This document shows positions 41,183-52,685 of a stretch of 64,000 bases of DNA, piece after piece. The notes below the pieces were generated by a model. The model had not been told where the DNA came from, searched no databases, and worked only from the letters and a program-made list of their open reading frames with translations. Positions within the stretch are counted from its first letter, which is position 1, and each line of letters starts with the position of its first letter. The stretch is from positions 2,657,001 through 2,721,000 of the forward strand of contig NZ_CP036276.1 in the NCBI RefSeq assembly GCF_007747995.1, in the 5' to 3' direction. The DNA comes from Symmachiella dynata (lineage in GTDB: Bacteria > Planctomycetota > Planctomycetia > Planctomycetales > Planctomycetaceae). Made by a program: the position numbers and the translations under genes.

Positions 41183-43996
41183 CTACCCCAACCGCAACCC
41201 AGCCGGCAAACTCTCACCGAATACAATCCCTTGTTCGTCCGCTTCCAACTCCCCACCATCGCGCACCAGCGTCACGAAGTGCGACGGGGCGTCGTGGTCT
41301 TCCAGCCAGTCGACGACGCGCTGCCGGGTCTCGTCCGACACGTCGCGATAGCGGTCGCCGGTCTTGCGGGTGAGTTGCATCAGCGTGAAGCCCAGGACCG
41401 GATCGGGATCTCGGGTTTTGAGTAACTTGTCGATCCAAGCTTCCACAATCGTCGGCGCCAACACGCCATTGAGCGGACCGTGCAAGGGGATGCGGGCAGC
41501 GGCGCGGCCTAAGGCCCATGCGGCTGCTTCACGAATCGCAATCGCGCCCTCGTTGCTGATGATCTTTAACAAGACCGTGCCGAGTTCCTTTTTGACGTCG
41601 AGGCTTAAGGACTCGAGCGAACCGAGCAGCCGCAGCACTTCGACGATCCCCGCGCCGCCCGAGGGCTTGCCTTTTTTCTTCGACGACTTTGGACGATTGC
41701 GAACGGCCGAGAGTAACGGAGCGGCCAATGTCCAATGTTGCCCCGCCGCTAAGCCGCCGCCAATCCGCCGCCACAAAATCCAAAACTCCGCCTGACAAGT
41801 CGGGTTGGCATGAATCAACTTGCCCTGCAATTGCCGCCACGTCTGTGCGACCCGCCAATCATCGACCGCCATGCCGAAACCGGGCCGCAGCGAATAGCCC
41901 AGCAGGTTCAGCCAACGTGCTTCGTGTGTCATGCTCAACTTGCGGCCCGCTTCGACCTCCATCAAGCATTCCCACATCTCCCGCAACAACGACGGTGGCC
42001 ATTCATGCCGGCTCATCCCCGCTGCGGCCGCCAGCCGTTTGACCAATGATTTAGGATCACCCGCATCGGTGAAGGTTTCTTGGATCAAGGCCCGGCAGGT
42101 GGCAATGGTCTGTTCATCCACAAACCCCGCCGATTCGCCGCCACCAGTGTGCGCTTCGCGGTCGGTGTGCGTGGCAGCGCGGACGTCGAATTGCAACTTC
42201 CAAGTCCGCGGACCGTCGACCTCACTGCACCACATGTCCATCGTGCCAATCGTCGTCAACCGCGCGTGCAAATGCACCGGCAAGATGTTGGCGTCGGAAC
42301 TGCGCGACTTGAGCACTGTCCGAATGGGCGGCAGCGCCGACATCTGTTCGCGGTCAAACGGCACCGCATCGCCCGGTTGGTCGGTCAGGCGGGTACTCGA
42401 CACAAAAATCGGAAACTCAACCGGCTCGCGGATCCGCAAATGAAACGCGCGGTCGGTGAGATCGACCCCTTGTTCATCTTCAATACCAGCAGGCAACAGG
42501 CAAACCGCCGTCGTCTCGTCGTTCTCCGCCGATTCCGCCCCCACGTAATATGTCCGCGGCAACCCGGCGGCGATCTTTTCACCCACCCCGCGGCGCACCA
42601 TGCCATAGTACGCCGCTCCATAGGCGACCGCCAAATCAAGCCGGTCGTTCTTGAGCACCAACGGTTGCCAATCGGACCCCGCTGCAGGCGAAAACCATTG
42701 CGACAATTGATCCAACATCCGCTCGCGCAGCGTCGTCGATTCAAACAACCCACCGTTGAATACCACAATGTCAGGCCGCGCCGGATCGTGGTCGACCGGA
42801 TCATCTTCGTCGGGACGCGCATCGTGCCGGTGCGCCGATAAAAAGGCCGCCAGGTAACGCGTGATCGCCGGGTCGGGCGCGTAGGGCAGACCGAATTCTT
42901 GAAATCCCGAACTGCGTCGCGAGGGCTGCGCATCGAGTTCAACAGCAGGCAAAAAACCATCCAACAAAATCCGCCGCACATCCGCTTCGGAAACTTCTGT
43001 TTGCAATCCGCCGCCAATCAGCTTCGAACCGCCACCGGGTAGGTTGATGACAAACGTCTCCGGCGGATTCGCACCCAACAGCGCTTCCTTAGCGCGGCGA
43101 CAGGTCCGCACAAGCACGCCCCATTGTCGCGGCGAAAGTTTCTTACCGCCTGCGGTCAGTTTTCCTTCGACATGATGCGCGAGCGCCAGGTCTAGGTTAT
43201 CACCGCCCAAAATCAGATGATCGCCCACCGCCACGCGATGAAACCGCACCTTCCCCGCACTGCCGGGCCGGACGCGGATCAAGGTGAAGTCGCTGGTTCC
43301 GCCGCCGACGTCGCAGATCAAAATCTTCTGTCCCGGTTGCACATGATTTTGCCAATCGTTGCGATGCCGGTAAATCCACGCATAAAACGCCGCTTGCGGT
43401 TCTTCGAGCAACACAATCCGCGGCAACTGAGCTTGCGCCGCCGCCTTAACCGTCAACTCACGAGCCACCTCATCAAACGACGCAGGCAGCGTGATGGCGA
43501 CGTCTTGTTGTTCCAACGGATGTTCGGCAAACCGATGATTCCAGGCCGCACGGATATGCGCGAGAATGCGGCTGCTGACATCAATCGGCGAAAGCATTTC
43601 AACATCGTCCGCCCCATGCCAAGGCAGCAGCGGCGAGGTACGGTCGACTCCCGAATGACACAACCACGACTTGGCCGAACCAATCTGACGTCCGGGAACC
43701 GTCTCACCATGATCTCGCGCAAATGCCCCCATGATGTAGGAGCAATTCTCATCGCCCCAAGGCAACCGAAGTGCGCCAGCGGCAAATTCCCCCGCAGCCG
43801 GTTGATAATGAAACGACGGCAATGTCTCGCGCGCTTCGACCTCCCCGGCAGCGACCAGTTGCGGAACTTCAAACGTACAAACCGTGCCACTCTCATCCTC
43901 AGTATCGACAAATGCCACCGCGCAATTCGTCGTTCCTAAATCAATACCAACGACAAACCGGCTCAGCGTACGTTCGTTTTCCGTAGAATCAGGCAT
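41183..43996 (-). CDS. Hsp70-family protein with C-terminal DUF3731 domain
   Basis: The 937-residue protein has an actin-like ATPase core with the Hsp70 phosphate loops VVGIDLGTTNCAVAF (about residues 13-27) and ILICDVGGGTSDFTLI (about residue 225). LLEEPQAAFYAW lies near residue 195. The DnaK substrate-binding domain is replaced by a divergent beta region and a large all-helical C-terminal part (about residues 600-937) resembling DUF3731, with HEAT-like features (LREMWECLMEVEAGRKLSM, WALGRAAARIPLHGPL). These atypical Hsp70s have no known clients. It is monocistronic as far as can be seen. Confidence 0.85.
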   Translation of the reverse strand: MPDSTENERTLSRFVVGIDLGTTNCAVAFVDTEDESGTVCTFEVPQLVAAGEVEARETLPSFHYQPAAGEFAAGALRLPWGDENCSYIMGAFARDHGETVPGRQIGSAKSWLCHSGVDRTSPLLPWHGADDVEMLSPIDVSSRILAHIRAAWNHRFAEHPLEQQDVAITLPASFDEVARELTVKAAAQAQLPRIVLLEEPQAAFYAWIYRHRNDWQNHVQPGQKILICDVGGGTSDFTLIRVRPGSAGKVRFHRVAVGDHLILGGDNLDLALAHHVEGKLTAGGKKLSPRQWGVLVRTCRRAKEALLGANPPETFVINLPGGGSKLIGGGLQTEVSEADVRRILLDGFLPAVELDAQPSRRSSGFQEFGLPYAPDPAITRYLAAFLSAHRHDARPDEDDPVDHDPARPDIVVFNGGLFESTTLRERMLDQLSQWFSPAAGSDWQPLVLKNDRLDLAVAYGAAYYGMVRRGVGEKIAAGLPRTYYVGAESAENDETTAVCLLPAGIEDEQGVDLTDRAFHLRIREPVEFPIFVSSTRLTDQPGDAVPFDREQMSALPPIRTVLKSRSSDANILPVHLHARLTTIGTMDMWCSEVDGPRTWKLQFDVRAATHTDREAHTGGGESAGFVDEQTIATCRALIQETFTDAGDPKSLVKRLAAAAGMSRHEWPPSLLREMWECLMEVEAGRKLSMTHEARWLNLLGYSLRPGFGMAVDDWRVAQTWRQLQGKLIHANPTCQAEFWILWRRIGGGLAAGQHWTLAAPLLSAVRNRPKSSKKKGKPSGGAGIVEVLRLLGSLESLSLDVKKELGTVLLKIISNEGAIAIREAAAWALGRAAARIPLHGPLNGVLAPTIVEAWIDKLLKTRDPDPVLGFTLMQLTRKTGDRYRDVSDETRQRVVDWLEDHDAPSHFVTLVRDGGELEADEQGIVFGESLPAGLRLG

Positions 43997-44040
43997 AGTG
44001 GAAGAAGAGCAGGGGGGGGATTTTAGTGAGTCGGGATATT

Positions 44041-44153
44041 AACCACGGAGTGGAAAGAGGCTATAGGCTTTAGGCCGTAGTCCATAGGAAAGCATTGGCA
44101 GCCTAATCCTAAGGCCTACAGTCTAGAGCCTACAGCCTAAATTCTCCGTGGTG
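44041..44153. repeat. Palindromic intergenic repeat, copy 2
   Basis: The outer arms are ACCACGGAG (44042-44050) and CTCCGTGGT (44144-44152). The inner words (CTATAGGCTTTAGGCCGTAG, and its counterpart CTACAGTCTAGAGCCTACAG) and the centre GGCAGCCTAATCCT match the copy at 2643-2796 in reverse orientation. It lies just upstream of the Hsp70 gene start. Confidence 0.75.
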
Positions 44154-44224
44154 AAACAAACGCAGGCGCGCACCGCGATCGTAGAATCCCCGCCGGTCAC
44201 AGGCAAGCGTAGCGCCGAATGCGA

Positions 44225-44328
44225 TAGCAGCCCGTTGAAGAATCAGAAACCTCACTAAGCTGGGTGCCACTGCTGGCTTGTCCAGCAGTGCTTTTGCCAA
44301 CAATACGGTTTTCACTGGCGGACAAGCC
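44225..44328. repeat. Left part of a REP-like hairpin repeat, split by the IS
   Basis: It contains the perfect hairpin CACTGCTGG-CTTGT-CCAGCAGTG (44268-44290), then the left arm CACTGGCGG plus loop ACAAG of a second hairpin whose right arm (CCGCCAGTG) lies at 45808-45816 beyond the IS. The outer words GGGTGCC (44262-44268) and GGCACCC (45816-45822) pair. Further out, TAGCAGCCCGTTG (44225-44237) and CAACGGACTGTTA (45828-45840) are also partly inverted. Joined without the IS this is one compact palindromic element between gene ends. Confidence 0.75.
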
Positions 44329-45800
44329 CAATCCTGTTCGGCACGGAATTTGCGCCATGGGCTTTGGTAGTCTTTCATAACTGCCAATTTGACGGAGAGG
44401 CGCCCTGTGGCCAGGAAGAAAGCGAAGCGGGTTTCCGATGCGGATTTGACCGGACTGAAATATCTGAAACGAATCTCTTCGCTGCTCAAACGCTTGCGGC
44501 CCGTCGGCTGCGAACGGGACAAAGCGGGCAATCGCGACTTGTTTTTTGATCAGTATTGCGGGTTGATACTGCTGTACATGTTCAACCCGATCGTCACTTC
44601 GCTGCGCGGCATGCAACAAACCAGCCAACTCAAAAAAGTGCAGCGCTTGCTGGGCTGCCAACGGGCTTCGCTGGGTTCGTTGTCCGAAGCGGCACGTGTG
44701 TTTGACCCGGAATTGCTGCGGGAAATCGCCGGTGAACTGCTCCAGCGCGCTCCGCAACGCGCCGACTGCGACCCGCGGCTGAAAGACTTCGCGCAGACCT
44801 TGACCGCCGTCGACGGCAGCCTGCTGAAGAAGCTGCCGCAAATCACGCAGGCCTGTTTTGCCACCCGCAACGATCGCGGTTTTAAGCTGCACGCGCACTT
44901 TGAAATCCTCAAAGGCGTGCCTGTCAAATCGGCAGTCACCGACGCCAGCGGCCAAGGACCGGCCAATGAAAAAAACGTGTTGCGCAGCCAATTGGAACCG
45001 GATCGCTGCTACGTGATCGATCGCGGTTACGAACAATTTTCGCTGTTCAACGCGATCGTCGATGTCGGCAGCAGCTACGTTTGCCGCATCCGCAACGACC
45101 GCGCGTTTACGGCTGACGAGGTTCGCGAACTGGACGAGGAGGCGCGGGCGGCGGGCGTGTTGGAAGACGCCATCGGCCAACTCGGTTCGCCCAAATCGCG
45201 ACGGATTGAGCATCCGCAGCATCGCGTGCGGCGGGTGGTGATTCGCGCCGAAACGCATCCCAAGCGAGGCGGACGCAAGCGGGCCGCTGCCACGCACGAC
45301 GTCGTGCTGGTGACGAACTTGCTGGACGTGCCGGCGGAAATCATCGCGTTGATTTATCGCAGTCGCTGGATGATCGAATTGTACTTTCGGTTTTTGAAAC
45401 ATGTGCTGGGCTGCCGCAAGTTATTAAGCGACTGTGACAACGGAATCGAAATTCAAACGTACTGTGCGATCATCGCTTGCCTGCTGATCAGCCTAGTGAC
45501 CGGCCGCAAGCCGACGCTGCGGACGTATGAAATGCTTTGTTATTACTTCCAAGGTTTGGCGGATGAAGAAGAACTACTGGCCCACATAAACCGTTTGCCG
45601 CCGCACGCCACGACAAGCGTCTAACCCCACTCGCTCCGCGACTCCCCGCAGATGACGAGCCGCTCAACGCTGCGCTGAGACAACTCCCCACCCCACCAAC
45701 CGCAGCCCTTGCAGCCACGCCCTCCCCCAAAAAACAAGCAAACACACCGCCACCTTGCCATCACGCCCAACAATAGCAACAATCGAGCCGAACAGGATTG
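44329..45800 (+). mobile_element. IS4-family insertion sequence, complete
   Basis: 1472 bp bounded by perfect 14-bp terminal inverted repeats, CAATCCTGTTCGGC (44329-44342) and GCCGAACAGGATTG (45787-45800). It is flanked by the 9-bp direct repeat GGACAAGCC (44320-44328 and 45801-45809), the target duplication. A single transposase gene fills it. Intact ends, an exact target duplication and an open transposase frame suggest a recent, possibly active insertion. The target is the loop and inner stem of an intergenic hairpin. Confidence 0.9.
44407..45624 (+). CDS. IS4-family transposase
   Basis: 405 residues from GTG 44407, preceded by GGAGAGG. The DDE pattern is visible: Asp in TLTAVDGSLLKKL, Asp in YVIDRGYEQFSLFNAI, and the Y-R-E-K signature in YRSRWMIELYFRFLKHVLGC, characteristic of IS4 transposases (DNA_pol-like RNase H fold). 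An N-terminal helical region precedes it. The frame is uninterrupted. A 401-residue open frame on the opposite strand is a shadow of this gene. Confidence 0.93.
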   Translation: MARKKAKRVSDADLTGLKYLKRISSLLKRLRPVGCERDKAGNRDLFFDQYCGLILLYMFNPIVTSLRGMQQTSQLKKVQRLLGCQRASLGSLSEAARVFDPELLREIAGELLQRAPQRADCDPRLKDFAQTLTAVDGSLLKKLPQITQACFATRNDRGFKLHAHFEILKGVPVKSAVTDASGQGPANEKNVLRSQLEPDRCYVIDRGYEQFSLFNAIVDVGSSYVCRIRNDRAFTADEVRELDEEARAAGVLEDAIGQLGSPKSRRIEHPQHRVRRVVIRAETHPKRGGRKRAAATHDVVLVTNLLDVPAEIIALIYRSRWMIELYFRFLKHVLGCRKLLSDCDNGIEIQTYCAIIACLLISLVTGRKPTLRTYEMLCYYFQGLADEEELLAHINRLPPHATTSV

Positions 45801-45837
45801 GGACAAGCCGCCAGTGGCACCCTTCGACAACGGACTG

Positions 45838-47184
45838 TTAGGCCATCACTTCGCTGATCGGCGTCGGATCGCTAACCAAGTGCGTTGGGCGGCCTTGCGG
45901 CGTGTAGAGCATTTTGTCGGGGTTGATCCCCAACTTCGAATACACGGTCGACACAAAATTCTCCGGAGAGAGGACACGGTCGATGGCCGTATAGCCTTTG
46001 CGATCCGTGGCGCCGACTACGGTATTCCCAGGCGTACCGCCACCGGCCATCAAGACCGACATGGCGTTGGCCCAGTGGTCACGTCCCGGTGCCGTACGTC
46101 CGGCGAGTTGTGAAATCTTCGGCGTGCGGCCGAATTCGCCCAAGGCGACGACGATTGTCGTTTCCAACATGCCCCGCTGGTCGAGATCTTCAATCAGCGC
46201 CGACACGGTTTGGTCCCACTTCGGCAAACGTTTGCTACAAGCGGGGAAGATGCTGCCGTGATGGTCCCAGCCACCGTCGTAAACGGTGACAAAAGGGACA
46301 CCCGCTTCGACCAAACGGCGAGCCAATAGACAGCGTTGCCCAAAACCGTCGCGGACATACGCTTCACGCGTTTCGTCCGTTTCGCGACTGATGTCAAAGG
46401 CCTCTTGGGCTTGCTGCGAAGTGACCAGATCGTATCCTTGCGAGAAGTATTCGTCGTATCCGCCGATCGGGTCGCCGGCCGCCTTGTCGGCAATCCGCCG
46501 CATTTTGTCGACCTGCGCACGAATATCGGTCCGTCCCGAAAAACGTCCGGTGCCCAACCCATCGGGCAGGGCGACATCGCGGACGCGGAATTTTTCTTTG
46601 TTCGGATCGTCTGCCACAACAAACGGAGCGTACTTGGCACCCAAGAAGTTGGGGCCGCCCGAACGCGCCATACGCGGCATCGAGAAGTATTGCGGCAAGC
46701 CGGTCGGTTGGCCCAATTCGTGCGAGACCACCGAACCCATGCTGGGATGAAAACTGACAAACGCACCGCAGCCAACCGGAATCCGTGGCGGCGCACCGGT
46801 CATCATGTAGTGGTTGCCCGCACCATGGTTGCCTTGGTTGTGTCGGATCGAGCGAATCATCGAGAACCGGTGCAAATTGCTCGCCAGTTTCGTCATGTGC
46901 TCCGAGAAGTGGACCCCCGGCACGGACGTGGCAATCGGATCAAATTCGCCGCGAATTTCCGCCGGCGCCTCCGGCTTGGGATCGAACGTCTCAAAATGGG
47001 TCGGTCCGCCGTCCATCCAAATCAAAATGCAATTCGTCGCCTTCTTGCGACCGTTGGCCACAGCATCACTCGCGTGCGCTTGCATCCGCAATGCGTCAAC
47101 AAAGCTTCCGCCAAACAGTGCACCTAAGCCCAACTTCAGGCAGTCACGACGTCGAAATCCTTCGCAATTGGTCGAAACGGTCAT
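45838..47184 (-). CDS. Tat-exported DUF1501 protein (sulfatase-like fold)
   Basis: The 448-residue protein has a twin-arginine signal (RRRDCLKLGLGALFGGSFVDAL) and the DUF1501 signature CILIWMDGGPTHFETFDPKP. It also has NHGAGNHYMMTG and the C-terminal VVALGEFGRTPKI, with Asp/His residues placed as in the alkaline phosphatase superfamily. These proteins are abundant in planctomycetes, usually beside DUF1549/DUF1553 cytochrome-like partners; none is next to this one. Function unknown, probably periplasmic. Its TAA stop (45838-45840) lies in the terminal word CAACGGACTGTTA of the split hairpin repeat. Confidence 0.9.
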   Translation of the reverse strand: MTVSTNCEGFRRRDCLKLGLGALFGGSFVDALRMQAHASDAVANGRKKATNCILIWMDGGPTHFETFDPKPEAPAEIRGEFDPIATSVPGVHFSEHMTKLASNLHRFSMIRSIRHNQGNHGAGNHYMMTGAPPRIPVGCGAFVSFHPSMGSVVSHELGQPTGLPQYFSMPRMARSGGPNFLGAKYAPFVVADDPNKEKFRVRDVALPDGLGTGRFSGRTDIRAQVDKMRRIADKAAGDPIGGYDEYFSQGYDLVTSQQAQEAFDISRETDETREAYVRDGFGQRCLLARRLVEAGVPFVTVYDGGWDHHGSIFPACSKRLPKWDQTVSALIEDLDQRGMLETTIVVALGEFGRTPKISQLAGRTAPGRDHWANAMSVLMAGGGTPGNTVVGATDRKGYTAIDRVLSPENFVSTVYSKLGINPDKMLYTPQGRPTHLVSDPTPISEVMA

Positions 47185-47474
47185 TCAAGAATCCTCAATC
47201 AAAGTCTTTTCGCTAACTCCGGTTGCCGTACGAATTGAGATATTAGTATATCCTGATGAACACCCTTTGCCCAGACATCCTGACCAGTTTATCCTGGCCA
47301 AGGGTGGTCGTGTGTACACTTTGCTGGTGGGGTGTCCAGTATCATTTTCGGCATTCACCCGACGTGAATATCAATCCCGTCGGTATCACCGTCACGGTTT
47401 GACGCAATGAACCCCTACCAACCTCGACTCTGTAGGAGGGCGTAGGCTGTTTAACTAAACACGTTTCCCACTTA

Positions 47475-49412
47475 TCATTCAGCCACCGTTTTCGGTTGAG
47501 TCATCAACGACACCACAATCAACGTCAAAAATCCCAACGGAATCGTCACAATTCCCGGTTGGCTGAATGGCACCAGTGCGTCACCAGCCGGTAGGCCATA
47601 AACTTTGGTGTAGGTATCCGCGCTCAGCAGAATCCACCCCAGGGAACTGGTCATGCCGACCACGACGGCGGCGATGATTCCTTGTCGTGTCGTCCCTTTC
47701 CAGAACAACAACATCACTAGCGCCGGCAGATTCGCCGAAGCAGCTACGCTAAAGGCCCAGCCGACGAGATAACTGACGTTCATCTCTTTGAACACGATGC
47801 CCAACACAATCGCGATCGCACCGACGAAGACCGAAGTGATCTTTGCCACGCGGACTTTTTCGCCGTCGTTCAACTCCACACCAAACGCATGTGTGACCAA
47901 GTCGTGCGTGACTGCTCCGGCAGAGGCCAAAATCAATCCACTGACCGTGCCCAGCACCGTCGTAAAAGCAATCGCTGAAATCGCCGCGAACAGCCATTCG
48001 TTCATGCTCCGCGCCAATAGCGGCGCTGCCATGTTGCTGTTGGTGACATCCATCGACCCGCTAGTCATCGCTCCCAGTCCCATATAGAGCGTGAGCACAT
48101 AAAAGAATCCGATGCTGCCGATGCCCACGATCGTACTCTTCCGCGCGGCGGCGGCGTCTTTGACCGTGTAATAACGAATCAAAATGTGCGGTAACGAAGC
48201 GGTCCCGCAAAACAGCGCCAGCATCAGCGACAGAAAATTCAATTTGTCCAGCAGTTTGGTGCTGCGGATACCACTAAACGTGGGATGCTCGCCCGGACGC
48301 AACACTTGGCTGCCGGCGGTCGGTTTTTGGAAATAGACCGTCGTCGTGGTCCCATCCGGTTCGGTGATTTTCTGATTGCCCCACAGCACGACTTCGCTGT
48401 TTTGCAGCGTGCTGAAAAACGAAAGAAAGCCGAGCTTCCCGGTCCGCGACTCCCCGCCGGGCAACTTCGTCACATTCCCCACCGGATGCAATTCCGCCTC
48501 ACCCTTTTTTGTGCCTTTGACTTGGCCGTTGACCAGCGTTTCCCCGTCCGTGGTATGCGTTTCCGACTGCGCTTCACGCAGCACCAATTGGCCCGGCGCG
48601 ATTTCGGCTTCGCTCCAAACAGAGACGACCCCCGTTTCGTTATTTCGAAAGCGGCGAAAATTCGTGTCGGCCCATGGCCCCTCAGGCGGAATCGGGGTTG
48701 TCCCTTTCAGCGCAGGGAGTGCGGCAAACTCCGCCCCGCTGCTTACCGGACCGAGTGTTTGAAACTCATAACCATCCTCTCCGCCCGCTTTGACCTCAAA
48801 TCCACGCTCAATAATCATCCACGTCAGAATGGCGCTGAACAGGACTAATAGCGAACCTTTGAGAAACTGCACCCAGGTCGTTGAGACCATCCCAGCGGAG
48901 ACGACGATCAGAATCACCGTCACACCCACTAAAACAACTCCCACCCAGTGTGGAAATCCGAGCAGCGGTTGCACCAACACGCCCGCGCCGACCATTTGTG
49001 GAATCAGATAAAACACACTGACCGCCAAAGTGCTGATCCCCGCGGCCAATTTGATGCCTCGCGATTCAAACTTCGCATCCAGCGCGTCGGCAAATGTGAA
49101 CCGCCCCAACCGCTTCATCGGTTCGGCGATCACAAACAATGCCACAATCCAACCCGCGAGATAGCCGATTGAGTACAAAAACCCGTCGTACCCATAAAAG
49201 GCAATCATCCCGCAGATGCCCAAAAATGATGCCGCCGACAGGTAATCACCCGCAAAGGCAATACCATTGACGAACCAGGGGATCTGACCGTGCGCGGTGA
49301 AATAACCCTGTGAAGATTTCGCCTTGCTGCCCAGATAAAAACTGAGCCCCAATGTGATGGCGACGAACAGAAAGAAGAAGACAACAGCCTGGGTGGAGGG
49401 TTCGTAAATCAT
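47475..49412 (-). CDS. Sodium:solute symporter (ActP-like) with a large soluble insertion
   Basis: The 645-residue SSS-family protein has about 13 helices. FVNGIAFAGDYLSAASFLGICGMIAFYGYDG is the ActP/acetate-permease signature. ActP is usually about 550 residues; here a hydrophilic insertion of roughly 170 residues (about 207-380) sits between two helices, followed by LMLALFCGTASLPHILIRYY typical of the family. It starts inside the stop of the DUF485 gene (ATGA, 49409-49412), the same pair order as yjcH-actP. Likely substrate is acetate or another short carboxylate, driven by Na+. Confidence 0.88.
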   Translation of the reverse strand: MIYEPSTQAVVFFFLFVAITLGLSFYLGSKAKSSQGYFTAHGQIPWFVNGIAFAGDYLSAASFLGICGMIAFYGYDGFLYSIGYLAGWIVALFVIAEPMKRLGRFTFADALDAKFESRGIKLAAGISTLAVSVFYLIPQMVGAGVLVQPLLGFPHWVGVVLVGVTVILIVVSAGMVSTTWVQFLKGSLLVLFSAILTWMIIERGFEVKAGGEDGYEFQTLGPVSSGAEFAALPALKGTTPIPPEGPWADTNFRRFRNNETGVVSVWSEAEIAPGQLVLREAQSETHTTDGETLVNGQVKGTKKGEAELHPVGNVTKLPGGESRTGKLGFLSFFSTLQNSEVVLWGNQKITEPDGTTTTVYFQKPTAGSQVLRPGEHPTFSGIRSTKLLDKLNFLSLMLALFCGTASLPHILIRYYTVKDAAAARKSTIVGIGSIGFFYVLTLYMGLGAMTSGSMDVTNSNMAAPLLARSMNEWLFAAISAIAFTTVLGTVSGLILASAGAVTHDLVTHAFGVELNDGEKVRVAKITSVFVGAIAIVLGIVFKEMNVSYLVGWAFSVAASANLPALVMLLFWKGTTRQGIIAAVVVGMTSSLGWILLSADTYTKVYGLPAGDALVPFSQPGIVTIPLGFLTLIVVSLMTQPKTVAE

Positions 49413-49654
49413 TTCTCCACCTCTTTCGCGGCGACGTCTTCATCGTCCGGTTGGCACATCCAGCCGTAAATCAAGGCCAGCAGCACAGCGGCGATGATCA
49501 AGCCAAATCCGTACAAAATCGCCAGATTCACACCGGCAAAGGGCAGGACTTCCATGGTTTCCGGCGCAAAAGCGTTCAGAAATACAAACCCGCCGTACAG
49601 CAGCAGGTACACACAGAAGAGCACCATCCCGATTCGCGCGTTGCGTTGTCGCAT
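49409..49654 (-). CDS. DUF485 membrane protein (YjcH-like)
   Basis: 81 residues from ATG 49654 (GAGG upstream); the frame is open further upstream but without coding character. It has two helices (ARIGMVLFCVYLLLYGGFVF and LAILYGFGLIIAAVLLALIY) and an acidic tail, as in DUF485 proteins that accompany ActP-type symporters. The overlap with the symporter gene supports a functional pair. Confidence 0.82.
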   Translation of the reverse strand: MRQRNARIGMVLFCVYLLLYGGFVFLNAFAPETMEVLPFAGVNLAILYGFGLIIAAVLLALIYGWMCQPDDEDVAAKEVEK

Positions 49655-49930
49655 ATCAACCTCGTCATGAGTTGCTGAGATATTTGGGAAACAACCAGGA
49701 TAACGAGCCTCGTTGACGGACGAAACCGTGTCCATCGGGTATTACCGCTCCTCTCAGCCACTCGATTCGCGATGCAGGCCGTAGGAACCGTGCATCCTGC
49801 CGTGACAACCGCTCACTTCTCTTTTTCCCAAGACCTTAATATCATCAGGGGCACAAATGCTGATTACAGACAATATTGGCCGGAAAAAACCGGATTCTTA
49901 GCGGAATAGCGTAGACAGGGAGAGGTACCG

Positions 49931-52603
<2,673 letters not shown>

Positions 52604-52685
52604 TCTCGCCAAGCCACAAACACAATGGAGCGCTCCCATCACCGACTCCACCCCCAAAAGCCGCCTCCCACGCACGGGCACGCTG

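Noticed and set aside
41500-43950. Several long open frames on the plus strand across the Hsp70 gene
   Set aside because: They are antisense shadows of a high-GC coding region; the minus-strand frame carries the Hsp70 ATPase motifs over its full length.
44197-45402. A 401-residue open frame on the minus strand across the IS
   Set aside because: It lies antisense to the transposase, which has clear DDE motifs; the reverse frame has low-complexity, Arg/Gln-rich composition and no domain.
44225-45840. TAGCAGCCCGTTG and CAACGGACTGTTA as the ends of the insertion sequence
   Set aside because: They match only partly. The perfect 14-bp ends with a 9-bp target duplication lie inside, at 44329 and 45800; the outer pair belongs to the hairpin repeat in which the IS sits.
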